A DNA stretch of 64,000 nucleotides, taken from the NCBI GenBank assembly GCA_900073065.1, contig FJOG01000001.1, positions 26,276 through 90,275 of the forward strand, written 5' to 3'. A program made the position numbers and the translations under genes. Source of the stretch: Phialocephala subalpina (Eukaryota; Ascomycota; Leotiomycetes; Helotiales; Mollisiaceae). This document shows positions 1 to 9,681 of this stretch, piece after piece. The notes under the pieces are model-generated. The model worked only from the letters and a program-made list of their open reading frames with translations. It was not told where the DNA came from and did no database searches. Each line of letters begins with the position of its first letter. Position 1 is the first letter of the stretch.

Positions 1-578
1 GTCCCACTCTGGCCAACGAAATGTGCATTAGGACCAACGATATCTCTGGATCTCGCATACACAATCTTCGGTATGCTTGCAACTTCTCGCAGAAAGGCCT
101 GTGTGAACGAAGGTGCATAACGACGCATGTATCCCACAAATATTCTGTTTCCTCCTGCTGCTTTCTCAGCTTCCAGTATTCGCTGCACCGATGGTATCGA
201 CAGGGTTATAGGCTTCTCTATGAAGACAAGTTTTCCAACCTGAAGAGCAGATATGCAGAGGGATTCGTGGAACTCGTCGGCGGTTAGGATCATAATGAGG
301 TCGACGTCTAGATGGGAAATCGTTTCGTGAGCATGGATCGTCTTGTGTGGGATATCGAACTTTGCCCCAACATGGTCAACAGTCTGCTGAGAAATGTCGC
401 AGATTGATACTACAGAGTACCTATGACCTGTTAGCAGACTCTTGGCTTGTAGATGTCCTGCCTGAAATACGTACAGATGGTTCAACAATGAGAGAGTAGG
501 GAGGTGTATCACTTGAGCAACCTCGCCGGCACCCAGGACTCCCACTCTCAACTTCTGCGGTGATTGAGTAGACGACAT
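1..578 (-). CDS. Gfo/Idh/MocA-family oxidoreductase, 3' part beyond window edge
   Basis: The reading frame starts at the ATG at 578-576 and runs off the window start, so only about 175 N-terminal residues are visible. A 54-bp intron (474-421, GTACGT...ATAG) joins in phase after 'NHL'. Residues about 11-25 carry the NAD(P)-binding Rossmann turn 'VGVLGAGEVAQVIH' (GxGxxxxxxH), and the family's 'EKP' motif follows in 'LVFIEKPITLS'. The following stretch 'FVGYMRRYAPSF' also fits the family. Members are NAD(P)-dependent oxidoreductases acting mostly on sugars or related polyols; the substrate cannot be told from this fragment. It is transcribed away from the glycosyltransferase at 1773. Family assignment is secure, function is not. 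Confidence 0.88.
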   Translation of the reverse strand, partial: MSSTQSPQKLRVGVLGAGEVAQVIHLPTLSLLNHLYVFQAGHLQAKSLLTGHRYSVVSICDISQQTVDHVGAKFDIPHKTIHAHETISHLDVDLIMILTADEFHESLCISALQVGKLVFIEKPITLSIPSVQRILEAEKAAGGNRIFVGYMRRYAPSFTQAFLREVASIPKIVYARSRDIVGPNAHFVGQSG

Positions 579-1772
579 GATATTTTTCTGTAGTTGGAAG
601 ATGTGGGATTGTCTGAACCCCAAGTCAATGGGGAGGTTGAAGAGCTTCGTCCATCACTTTATGGAGTTGCACCTCCAACGCCCCACTACCCCGCGTCACC
701 GTGACGAGTCGTATTATCCTCGTATCGAGTCCAGCTCCGTCGTGTTCATCGCGGCATCCAGTGAAGAACTCGATGGCTTGAAGGCAGCTCTGCTATCGGG
801 CAAGACGTGCCTCGCGACGAGGTAATTGATGATGGCAGTGGAAAGACGTTTTGAATTGACGAAACTCAATTAAGATTGCCTGCTTACGTAAATTTTTAAC
901 TATCAACACCAGCTTGTTCTTCCTTCTCTTCAACTCTGAATCACTCTCTATCTCTTCTTACTCGGCATAGAGGAGAACCCTTTGTGTCCTTTATAGCCAT
1001 TGCGTCTCTATCCCGCTATTTTCGTTTCCATCTTACTTTCCAACCAACTTTGGAGAATTCAATTGCTTGTCAGCAGATCTGCAGCTCGTCAGATCTTTGC
1101 ATCTCCTTTCCCTCTCAGAGGAGACTCATTGCAATGCAATATTCCCCAATGTTCCATTTTGTGTACGCGATATGGCGGACTCCGTTGCGTACCGCGAACA
1201 GTCGGTGGGCGGTTGCCGCACAACGGCAAGCCACTATTCCGACTATAGGGTGGAGGAGTCCCCTCCTTTGAAGACAAAGGCTCGCAGTCTGTCCTATCTG
1301 GAGTCTACGCACGGGTGTAAGGGAAAGCCTACTTGGATGATTGAATGTTTATACTTAATTCTTGCCAGCGTTATACCGCAGTGGCTCTTCACTTACGTTG
1401 AGTGATCGGACTCTCTTGATATGCATATGCATGGGTTTTGTTGTTTCCGCTTTTCGAATCGATATTGGCTGCTATTTCTAACGCTTTCTTTTGCATTCTA
1501 CTTTAGTTCTGTGGCATTTGCATTTGATCCAGCATATCCTCCAGTGGAAGTGCAATAATCGAGCCTCGCTTCCTCGTTTCAACCAATGACATCCAAGAAA
1601 ATCTTCGACATTCCTCAGGAGGAAAACAATCCAAACAGCACGCTTGTGAACACGACAACGCGTCTCCCCATTTCTAGGCCGTGGCGAATTCGAGCGTCCA
1701 AAGTCATTGCATAGGAGCTTCCGTCCCAAAAGTCCGGCATTCATGTATTCAATTGCGTCTTGGTGATTCGAG
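579..1772. other. Divergent intergenic region, no supported gene
   Basis: This 1.2-kb stretch separates the minus-strand oxidoreductase from the plus-strand glycosyltransferase and should hold both promoters. Several short overlapping frames exist on both strands at 984-1405, but none shows a recognisable domain, a convincing splice structure or conserved motifs. I treat them as chance frames. No transposon ends were seen. Confidence 0.5.
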
Positions 1773-2864
1773 ATGTCCGAATTCTTCTCAGGACAATCGG
1801 TGTCCTGGTTCACAGGCATCAGATGGAGGGTGATAATCTTTCTCGCCTTCTGCTTGATGCTCATTCATTTCATCATCATAGCCCCTTCAGAAAAGGTTCT
1901 CGAAGTTCAGCACAAGATCCTCGCTGCAGCTCCCAACATCACTTTACCAACATGGGAGGAAACATGGGCAGAAATGACAGAGAAGATATGGGGACCAACT
2001 GAAGCGAGCACACCAACTTCAGGGTACGTCGCTCATAAAGAGCCCGTACCAGGAATGGACGATGAATACGTCGCGATCTGTCTGGCGATCGGAAATCAAG
2101 CGAAAGATTTGCCAGAATGGCTTACACATCATTACTATCATCTCGGCATACGGAGGTTCTATATCATGGACGACGGCTCAGAGCCTCCGATCTCTGAAAT
2201 GGAGGATTTCGGCATCCCGAGATCAGCGTTGACATTCACCTATCAAGATCGTGAAGATAGGGCTTCGAATCAACAGACAGTTTTCTACGACATCTGCCTA
2301 AGAAATTATGGGTCTCTACATCACTGGATCGCATTCTTTGATGCAGATGAGTTCTTAGAAGTCACATCACCGAATGAAACTTTCCGCGGTATCCTGGAGC
2401 AGTTTGAGACGAATGATGGTGTTGGAGCTTTAGGCGTGAGCTGGAAAGTACATACATCGAACGGACTCCTCACCCGCCCCGAATCTTGTCGAAAATCATT
2501 CACAACCTGCATCTACGATGCCCCCGAAGACCAAGGCCGCTCCTCCGACAATCGACACGTCAAGTCCCTCGTCCGCCCTTCGAAAGCCGTTAAGCCAAGC
2601 GGCAATCCTCATAAATTCGACCTAGTAGAAGGGGCTGTGACGGTGGGAGAACATGGTGATATGGTTGTGACTGAGGCTTTCAGATACCCCGTTACGAGGG
2701 ACAGGTTGGCGTTACATCATTATGCGGTTAAGAGTAAGGAGGAGTACGAGGAGAAGTTGCATAGGGGGAATGGGATGACGGATCCAAAGAAGGGGAATTT
2801 TTGGGAGTGGATTGAGACGATGCCTCATACGAACTGTACGGAGATGGTTGAGTATGATCCTTAG
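1773..2864 (+). CDS. GT92/GT2-like glycosyltransferase, type II membrane protein
   Basis: Intronless 363-residue protein. A short cytoplasmic N-terminus precedes one membrane anchor at about residues 18-39 (WRVIIFLAFCLMLIHFIII), the layout of a Golgi type II glycosyltransferase. The catalytic region starts at about residue 95 ('YVAICLAIGNQAKDLPEWL...HY'). It has 'YIMDDGS' with the first Asp at residue 133 and a DXD metal/nucleotide-sugar site in 'FFDADEF' (Asp190 and Asp192). This order matches the glycosyltransferase family 92 / Glyco_transf_2_4 proteins common in fungi. Donor and acceptor sugars are unknown. One N-glycosylation sequon (N-I-T) lies in the stem region. The gene ends with TAG at 2864. 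Confidence 0.85.
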   Translation: MSEFFSGQSVSWFTGIRWRVIIFLAFCLMLIHFIIIAPSEKVLEVQHKILAAAPNITLPTWEETWAEMTEKIWGPTEASTPTSGYVAHKEPVPGMDDEYVAICLAIGNQAKDLPEWLTHHYYHLGIRRFYIMDDGSEPPISEMEDFGIPRSALTFTYQDREDRASNQQTVFYDICLRNYGSLHHWIAFFDADEFLEVTSPNETFRGILEQFETNDGVGALGVSWKVHTSNGLLTRPESCRKSFTTCIYDAPEDQGRSSDNRHVKSLVRPSKAVKPSGNPHKFDLVEGAVTVGEHGDMVVTEAFRYPVTRDRLALHHYAVKSKEEYEEKLHRGNGMTDPKKGNFWEWIETMPHTNCTEMVEYDP

Positions 2865-3346
2865 GAAGAAGGACTTGGAATGGTATCGAAGCACGGGTTG
2901 CTTCAATGAATTGAGACACCAGCCAGGTGCTGCGACTCGTTCTATTTGGGAGCGATCTTTCAACTCTTCATCGCTCTAATGGAACATCGGCAGCGCTTAA
3001 TAGTAATGTACACAAGTTGTGGAATGTACGAAGTCACTCCAAGCATTCAAGGATGCCGAGGCTCCAATAGAACCGCATGAGAATCCACCATCTGATCTTG
3101 TTCATTGCTCTTTCCCTCGAACTTCCCCAAAGCCAAGTGGCATCGATTGACGCAACATCCGAATGCCAGATTCCAATGGCTTTGGATGTGGACCAAGCCG
3201 TTCAATTTCCGCTTGTGAGAACTTCTCGAAGCCTGGCTGCAAGGAGGCATAATCATATATATTGACTCGACGGCTGTACCCTACCCCTTCATTTTCTTTC
3301 CATCCATCTCTTCTGCACACACATGTTTCTCATCATACCTTCATTT
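2865..3346. other. Convergent intergenic region, nothing recognised
   Basis: The glycosyltransferase (plus) and the nucleotide-sugar transporter (minus) converge here, so this is shared 3' flank. The small frames at 3047-3320 have no recognisable content. Confidence 0.5.
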
Positions 3347-4589
3347 TCATTCCCCTCCACCAACCAGCCCCATCTCCATCGTCGAAAACGCAATTACAAT
3401 CAAACTAGCTAAAACCTTCGTCGCATCCGGTACAAAAAACCCCACCTCAATCTTCTCCCCACCAACTTTATCCTCCAACCCCGCGCTCGCCTCATTACTA
3501 CTCGGAAAAATCTCTTCCCCACTCACAACCTCATCGTCGTTTGCAACTGGCAAATACCTAGTAACAGGCCAACTCTTCCTCGTGTAAAAATTATACGTCC
3601 AAGTCGCCAAACAGACAATCCCACCACCACAAACTTTCCAGGTGGTGAATGTCGTAGGTCTCAATTCTGGTAGGAACAAGTACTGGGAGAATGCAACGGT
3701 TATCAAGGAGGCTGCTGTTCCAACAATTTTGAGGATGTTGTCTTTTACTCGCAATACGGCGGCTACGACGAAGCCAGTTCCGGCTGTGAGGATGACGAAT
3801 AGGAGGAGGACGGGAAGAGGGTCGGATTCCTGGGAGGTGGTGGCTGAGGCTTTGGTGGTGCTTGCTGAGATCAGAGCGACCAAGGGCCAGGAGGCGATCG
3901 CGAAGAGGAGACCGAAGGCGTAGAGGAAGATTTGGGAGGCCCAGAAATCTCCGAGTCTGGAGCATGGTCAGTATCCTCCTACTTGATGATCTGGATGTTG
4001 CTTACTTGGTCATGGTCTCCGTGCTGATACTTGCAAGTGCGGATATACAAGCTATAACCAAACCTGTGATCGGTGCAGTAGCCCAATGCACAACTCCTGC
4101 CCCTGAAGACCTTGAAGGTACGTTGAAAATGATCAACCCAACACACAGAAACAAAAGCGAAATCCACGCATGTATGTTACCCTGCTTCTTGATCATGAAA
4201 TGATGAAGGATCGCCGTCGCAGGCAGTTTCATCAGCATGCACACAGCCAAGATACTTGGCGTAGTATGTGGCAATACCGTATAGTAGATTAGGTTGTTGA
4301 GAAGATACAACCCTGCTGGTGTTGCATATTGCAGCAGAGTGTCGATCGTTGAGCTCGTTTCTGTCTTTCGCAGTGTTTCGAAGATAGTGTAGAGCGTTGA
4401 CTCCTTGCTCCGGCGTGTGAAGAGGAAAGTTGCAGCAACCATGAGCTTCACAGCCTCTGCCAAAATGGTGACGACTGAAGCCGAGATTTGAGGATAGTTG
4501 TGGAAGGCATAATAAGCGTAGTTGGCTCGTACTGTCTCGCAGACTATGTAGGTGGTGAGAAGGAAGGCTGAGGAGGTTAAGGTGAACAT
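3347..4589 (-). CDS. Nucleotide-sugar transporter (SLC35A/UDP-galactose type)
   Basis: Two exons: 4589-4006 and 3956-3347, separated by a 49-bp intron (GTAAGC...CTGACCATGCTCCAG). They join in phase to give 397 residues. The protein is multi-pass: hydrophobic segments include the N-terminal 'FTLTSSAFLLTTYIVCETV', 'SASVVTILAEAVKLMVAATF', 'GLYLLNNLIYYTVL', 'WISLLFLCVGLIIF', and after the splice 'ASQIFLYAFGLLFAI' and 'VLLLFVILTAGTGFVV'. The 'LLNNLIYY' and 'VTILAEAVKL' patterns are hallmarks of the nucleotide-sugar transporter family, which exchanges UDP-sugar for UMP across the Golgi membrane. I use the ATG at 4589. A possible acceptor (CCTTCACAG) just upstream near 4622 leaves room for an upstream non-coding or coding exon. 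Substrate is not determinable here. Confidence 0.87.
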
Positions 4590-5436
4590 TTTCTGGTGTT
4601 GACGGTCTATCACGAGAGTTGACCTGTGAAGGATAAAAGTATGAACAGACGGGTTGTATTCGAGATGGCACCTAATTAAATCCCAAGATATTCACTACTT
4701 TGGGAGATCGTGGGTCCCGAGGAATGCTGCGCATCGCGACTCGATCGTTCGACGCGAAGCGTTCGGGTTCCGATCAAGAGGAATGTAAAATTCTCGGGCG
4801 TCTAATCGGAATGCTCGAGGCTCTTAATCGTCGGCGGCAGTTGTCAAGAGAGATGTACGGATGATGGGTTGGAGTAATGTTGGCCCTGTCGAGTCTTTTG
4901 AGAAAATCTGACCATGTTGAATTCGATCCTTCGGCACGGTACAGTACGTTTCGTTCACTTTTCGCTCTATCTCAGCCTTTGACAAGGGCCGGATACGCTA
5001 GGCTTCTCCAAAGTTTTGACAAGTCATTTCATGCCATCAAACATACCTCTTCCCAAAAACATGTGTTCCTACCCTTTATTGTCTGGCGATTAAAAACACT
5101 GTAATGAACGTTGACTCAGTGGAAAGCCTCTGGAGTCTTCTTCGGTTTGATGAATCATCATATTCAGGCCTCTTAAAGGGTTGTGAGAACAATACACCAT
5201 TGAATGACCAGCATTTGAGGCGATATGAATCAGCTTGTGTAAAGAAAGACCTATCTTTTTATCCCCGACCTATAAGTTTCCTTTCAAAACTCAACAACCT
5301 TTCTTAGGACAAAATACTCGACAACTCATCAAATACTCAACTCTACGATTCCTTCGAGTCTAAAATAAGACCAAGCGCTTCCCCTCAAGACTAGATCCAA
5401 TAGCAAGCACTCGAGTTGAAATCTCTATCAATCAAG
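4590..5436. other. Intergenic region, no supported gene
   Basis: Divergent promoter region between the transporter (minus) and the small secreted-protein gene (plus). Two short plus-strand frames (4877-5104 and 5104-5307) lack recognisable sequence and are not called. Confidence 0.45.
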
Positions 5437-5844
5437 ATGAAGCTCGCAACTTTTTTGGTTCTCATTCTCACCACCTTGGTTCTCGCTTCCGCCAGTTCTC
5501 AGCCCAGTAGCTTCGCCAAGGTCATCCGAGCTTCAGTTACAACCACAACTTCTGTCACGGCCGCACCTTCTTTCACAACCAAAGCTTCAGCCACAGCCAA
5601 AGCTTCAACCACGACCAAAGCTACCGCCGTCCCCTCAGAGTCCGTTACTGGAGCAACTGGCATTAGTTGGACTTATAAGGTCCGTCCAAGTCCGAAGTCA
5701 TCAAAAGAGAAGAGACAGTATGAGATTAATTTCAACTGTGACGATCCTGGGGTCAAATATGGTGCTGGATTGATGGTTAGAGCAGAATATGTGGGTTTGC
5801 TTATGGCGACTAGGGCCGGGGCTTTAGGCGGCTTGATGTTGTAG
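5437..5844 (+). CDS. Small secreted Thr/Ala-rich protein with Kex2-type site
   Basis: Single-exon protein of 135 residues starting at the ATG at 5437. Residues 1-19 (MKLATFLVLILTTLVLASA) form a classic signal peptide. A Ser/Thr/Ala-rich stretch at about residues 30-70 contains imperfect repeats of 'TKAS/TAKAS/TTKAT', a likely O-glycosylated linker. The dibasic 'KEKR' just before 'QYEINFNCDD' is a likely kexin cleavage site that would release a C-terminal peptide of about 45 residues. The C-terminus is hydrophobic (GLLMATRAGALGGLML), which could be a GPI signal or an amphipathic end. No known domain is recognised. A cell-surface or candidate effector-like protein is inference only. Confidence 0.6.
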   Translation: MKLATFLVLILTTLVLASASSQPSSFAKVIRASVTTTTSVTAAPSFTTKASATAKASTTTKATAVPSESVTGATGISWTYKVRPSPKSSKEKRQYEINFNCDDPGVKYGAGLMVRAEYVGLLMATRAGALGGLML

Positions 5845-6735
5845 GAGCGCTGCTTGGAAGTGGAATAGGACGGAAAAGATGAGTTTGTAGGGCGGGGGTG
5901 GTGAGTTGAAAGAAGGGGTCTAGATGTTATGGTGTGAATGTATGGCTTTGGAGTACAGGAATACGCGAAGTGTCTATTTCCATCCAACTATTTGCCTTAA
6001 CTCAGGTATATTAGCTAGTCTTTAGTATTTTCCTGAACATACATTTACATTTTTGCTACAAGTTTCTTATAGTTTTCCAATCTTTTATGCTTCTTTTAAG
6101 TAGTTCGGCAGATTTGAAATATAACAGCTAAGCGCAATATTCAGGGGCAAATGACTACTGAATTTAGCGCTCTTGGTCGCTGTTTTGTGGGACGATTGTC
6201 CCCACACAAAGATCTACCAATGAGCGCAGACAAGTTCACTTCACTAACCACGGAAGGTTTCTTCTGTACAATGTTCTGTCGAGGAGCCTCCAAAATCCAT
6301 TGCCTCAAATCATCCAGATTAAAGCACTACCAAAGATTGCCCCTGTCTCCCGATATCACAGAAAGTGATACCATTTAGCCTATTCAGCATTAACCCCAGC
6401 CTGTATTGTCGAGAGATATTGTCAATGTGCGGTTTGGGGGTTGGGGGTTCTAATGTGTTGACCTTTTGGTCCTCGTTCTCCGTCGCCATACCGGATCTTA
6501 TTAGTGATGTCTTGATAGCATGCCACTTTTACGCGACAAACATTGCAAGCCAGCTGAATCGCCCAGATCAGGAACACTAAAGACGACACATTTCAATCAA
6601 ACAGTTGATTGAAGCACTTCTCGGCTTTTGCAACGCAGGAAATGCTAAGCAGTATACGTTTGAATACGCAATTATCTACTAATAGAAAAGAAGATAAAAT
6701 GTGTTATATTTTTAATTCTCGTCTATAGGTAAAAA
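5845..6735. other. Intergenic region, nothing recognised
   Basis: Shared 3' flank between the small secreted-protein gene and the convergent HET gene. It is moderately AT-rich (especially 6000-6120 and 6650-6730). Short frames at 6151-6580 have no recognisable content. Confidence 0.45.
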
Positions 6736-9033
6736 TCACTGGAACTTAAATTTCGTCAAACGTGGTGTTGTCGCCTGAAGGTTAAGGATATTAGCATTCT
6801 TAACCTCTAAAGTCGCTATTCCGGCTCGAAATGCAATGCCGTCCTTCCATCGAAGTAGTAATAAATGCAGGCACAAATTTGCTCTCTCGTAGTCCCTTGC
6901 CTCATCTTCAAGAGTCCAGGTGTCCTCACCTTCTTTTTGCGAGGAATGAGGTGCTCCCGTGATGGTATTATAGCTAAAAGCTACGAGAAGGAAGTCGACT
7001 CGCTGAGGTACATTCTCGGTAAGAAATTCTCTGTCAGGTTGTTGGCCACAGTATTCAAACTTAATCAGTCCCAGAATGTTGGAACAATTGATAGATAGTT
7101 CGATTCTCTCGTGTACCTCTTCGCGTACGCGCCAATCGCCGGAGGAATCGCGGAGCATTAACGGGGTTGTGTGAATAGCTAACATAATATCTAGCTGTAG
7201 CACTAGACCCCGAATGGTAAGCAATCCGGGAGACTCAACGTGGTGATGAAGAGTTGGAGTGATCTCCTTTAGAGGCAACGATCCGCTGGTAAGTGTATTG
7301 ATGTCAAGGATGACGGTACTCGGTGGTTCCATTAAAGGTACTGGGGTTTCGGGACAATGTTGTATCGCATCGGGCTTTATCTCTTCTCCATCTTCCATCC
7401 ATAGACAGAGTGGAGGCTGTAAGATACGGCACCAATTGCAACCTAACATCCACGGCCTTACAACCCACCCCACCCATATCCAACCAGCCCAAGACCAACT
7501 CGGAAAATGCTTATTTCGTAGTTTACAGTCGACCTCGTCTCCAGAATTCATTTTCCGCATCAAATCTTCAGTCCACAAAAGTGAGTATCGAAAATTGCGT
7601 CTTGGCATTCCGAATACAAATCCGTCTGGGAAAGACTCCTTCTCAAGCCTCTTTAAGAGACCAGTCACAGCGTTCAATGCATCCGATTGATGTGTGAGCT
7701 TCCTGATGGCACAACAGCTAATGATGTCCTCGAAAGCATGTTGCGTCTCTCCAGTTAAATTTGCGAGTATGAGCGGATTGCGTAAGGAGCAGCGGTATGC
7801 TGTCATGTCGTCGGCCCTGGGGTCTTCAAATCCATCCTTATCAACGAAGTTGAAGGATTCTGAGCAAGACATATGGTTGCAGATAAAGTAAACCTGTTCG
7901 CGGGCGAAGATAAGTCTTCTATTAGAAAGAATGCCCTCCTGGAATGTCCACCCACGCGTTGCCCATTCGCTTTCCTTTAGTTTAACTTCCAGCGGAGGCA
8001 TCATTGATAAGAGAGAATTCCCTTTCCCAAAGTCGACAACTCCCTGGGGAACGACTCGGCTGTCTGACCCAACCCTCGGCAGACCCTCACATACAGTGAG
8101 ACCGTCTAGAGATATTAGAGTCGCCCATGAAGCGCTATAGATGACGTCCATCAACCCAATCTGCGTTTTTTGCCGTTGGGGATCTTTCTGGTCAATGCAA
8201 ACATAATCAACCCACAGATATTGCTTTGGTAGGTTCCGAGTGACCCGAATAGCATCTTCAATAGTCGCTGGGAGCTCATCACGCAAAGGACCAAGTTTGA
8301 AGCTTTCAGCTGGAGTGCCTCCCCAAACGTAGCTCAAAGCAAGGTAGTCGACTAGTAGACTTTGTTGACTTGGATACCGAACAAGGCTTCGTGTGTTGAC
8401 GTCAATAAGGTAAATAGATTCAAGCTCTGCAGAAAAGCAAGGTCTGCACTCCTTGTGATAACAGGAGCAATGATTAAGCCACTTCGACAAGAGCGAGTAG
8501 TCAGGGGTCTTTAAGGAGACCTTTCGGGATGTGTATGACCGAGCTGAATTGCCAATTGGAAAAGAAGTTTCAGTGGCAATGCCAAAGTAATCAATGCTCA
8601 TCCACCCATCACCCATATTCTTCGATGGAGAATAATGGGCGATCAACCCATCACTCCGATTGAATTTGAACCAATTTCCATTGCGTCCAACCGTCGAAGT
8701 ATGGTCGCTTGGTGAGTTAAATTTGAAACCCTTTCGTGAAGCTCTTTCAAGTTCGTGGCAAATCGGGCAATCTTGGATAAAAGGGTGATCAAGATCGAAA
8801 AGGATACGTTGGAGAAGGGCTCGCACATCCTCGTCATTCGCCCCTATGCAATTATCTTGACTCAAAGCCGACTTGGTCCTTTCCACTACGGTGGGGAGAT
8901 CGAGGTCTTGACATCTGTCGCAGACTCCCTTCGAGAATTGTTTGGGCTCCTCTCCAGAGATTTCTTGGACACTTGCTGATATATCCACTGTAGTTTCATA
9001 CAGCAATAAAGGTTGCGAATTTGCGTGTGACAT
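6736..9033 (-). CDS. HET-domain protein (heterokaryon incompatibility), intact
   Basis: Intronless frame of 765 residues from the ATG at 9033. The HET domain (PF06985) occupies about residues 229-380. It shows all three signature blocks: 'YLALSYVWGG' (about 230), 'YLWVDYVCIDQKD' (about 272) and 'RGWTFQEGILSNRRLIF' (about 360). The N-terminal 200 residues contain spaced Cys pairs (CDRCQDL, CPICHEL and CSCYHKECRPC), commonly seen ahead of HET domains. 'PSWSWAGW' after residue 500 is the usual C-terminal HET-protein motif. HET proteins act in non-self recognition and cell death after hyphal fusion and are thought to work like TIR-type effectors; the specific trigger is unknown. This is the only one of four HET genes in the window without a lesion. 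Confidence 0.93.
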   Translation of the reverse strand: MSHANSQPLLLYETTVDISASVQEISGEEPKQFSKGVCDRCQDLDLPTVVERTKSALSQDNCIGANDEDVRALLQRILFDLDHPFIQDCPICHELERASRKGFKFNSPSDHTSTVGRNGNWFKFNRSDGLIAHYSPSKNMGDGWMSIDYFGIATETSFPIGNSARSYTSRKVSLKTPDYSLLSKWLNHCSCYHKECRPCFSAELESIYLIDVNTRSLVRYPSQQSLLVDYLALSYVWGGTPAESFKLGPLRDELPATIEDAIRVTRNLPKQYLWVDYVCIDQKDPQRQKTQIGLMDVIYSASWATLISLDGLTVCEGLPRVGSDSRVVPQGVVDFGKGNSLLSMMPPLEVKLKESEWATRGWTFQEGILSNRRLIFAREQVYFICNHMSCSESFNFVDKDGFEDPRADDMTAYRCSLRNPLILANLTGETQHAFEDIISCCAIRKLTHQSDALNAVTGLLKRLEKESFPDGFVFGMPRRNFRYSLLWTEDLMRKMNSGDEVDCKLRNKHFPSWSWAGWIWVGWVVRPWMLGCNWCRILQPPLCLWMEDGEEIKPDAIQHCPETPVPLMEPPSTVILDINTLTSGSLPLKEITPTLHHHVESPGLLTIRGLVLQLDIMLAIHTTPLMLRDSSGDWRVREEVHERIELSINCSNILGLIKFEYCGQQPDREFLTENVPQRVDFLLVAFSYNTITGAPHSSQKEGEDTWTLEDEARDYERANLCLHLLLLRWKDGIAFRAGIATLEVKNANILNLQATTPRLTKFKFQ

Positions 9034-9681
9034 TCTGCCGCTGGCTGATGCTATGGTCAGTTTGGCTGCACGACTTGATCTCCCTTTGCGACTTCAAGCA
9101 CGATCCTTGGAAGGTCCTGGCAATTAATGAAACGCTCAAAGGAAAGCCGGAGGGTATCAAAGACTAGCGGCAAAAGAGAATCGTTGGAAGAGTAGAAGAT
9201 ATTGGGAGCAAAGATATTAAATACGCGGAAGGCAATGCCGGCTACTGCCTTGAGAATGGCCAAGCGCTAACCTTTGCTTGTGATTTCGGGTCACTGGGCC
9301 TGCCCCTGAAACAAGGCTCACGGTTCATCACATCAGGCAGCAAGCTGCGCCGCGCCACTGTCGCTTCGCCCATAGCCGAAAATCTCCCACCTGAAAATCC
9401 TTGTGATAGTTTCTTGTGCGCACGTGATCCGCTTCCTATATTTCAGCCCGGCCTCTGGTCTCGTTACTACTCATCATATTATCACTGCATCAACATTACC
9501 TTTTCGTGACACAACCACCGCTATAACTTTCCCACGAGATATGACTTCAGCAAAGCCAACTTCTGTCTTGGGCCTGAGGAATCGCTGCTCTAGCTTAAGT
9601 TGAGGGTAGCATTCCTAAACGTTAAAGGGAATCACGATTTGGCCCTTTGAGAATCGATCATAGTTTTATCACCGCTTTTGC
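9034..9681. other. Intergenic region between two HET genes
   Basis: Promoter side of the intact HET gene and 3' flank of the HET pseudogene. Short frames at 9057-9263, 9403-9603 and 9647-9919 have no recognisable content; the last is antisense to the pseudogene. Confidence 0.45.
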
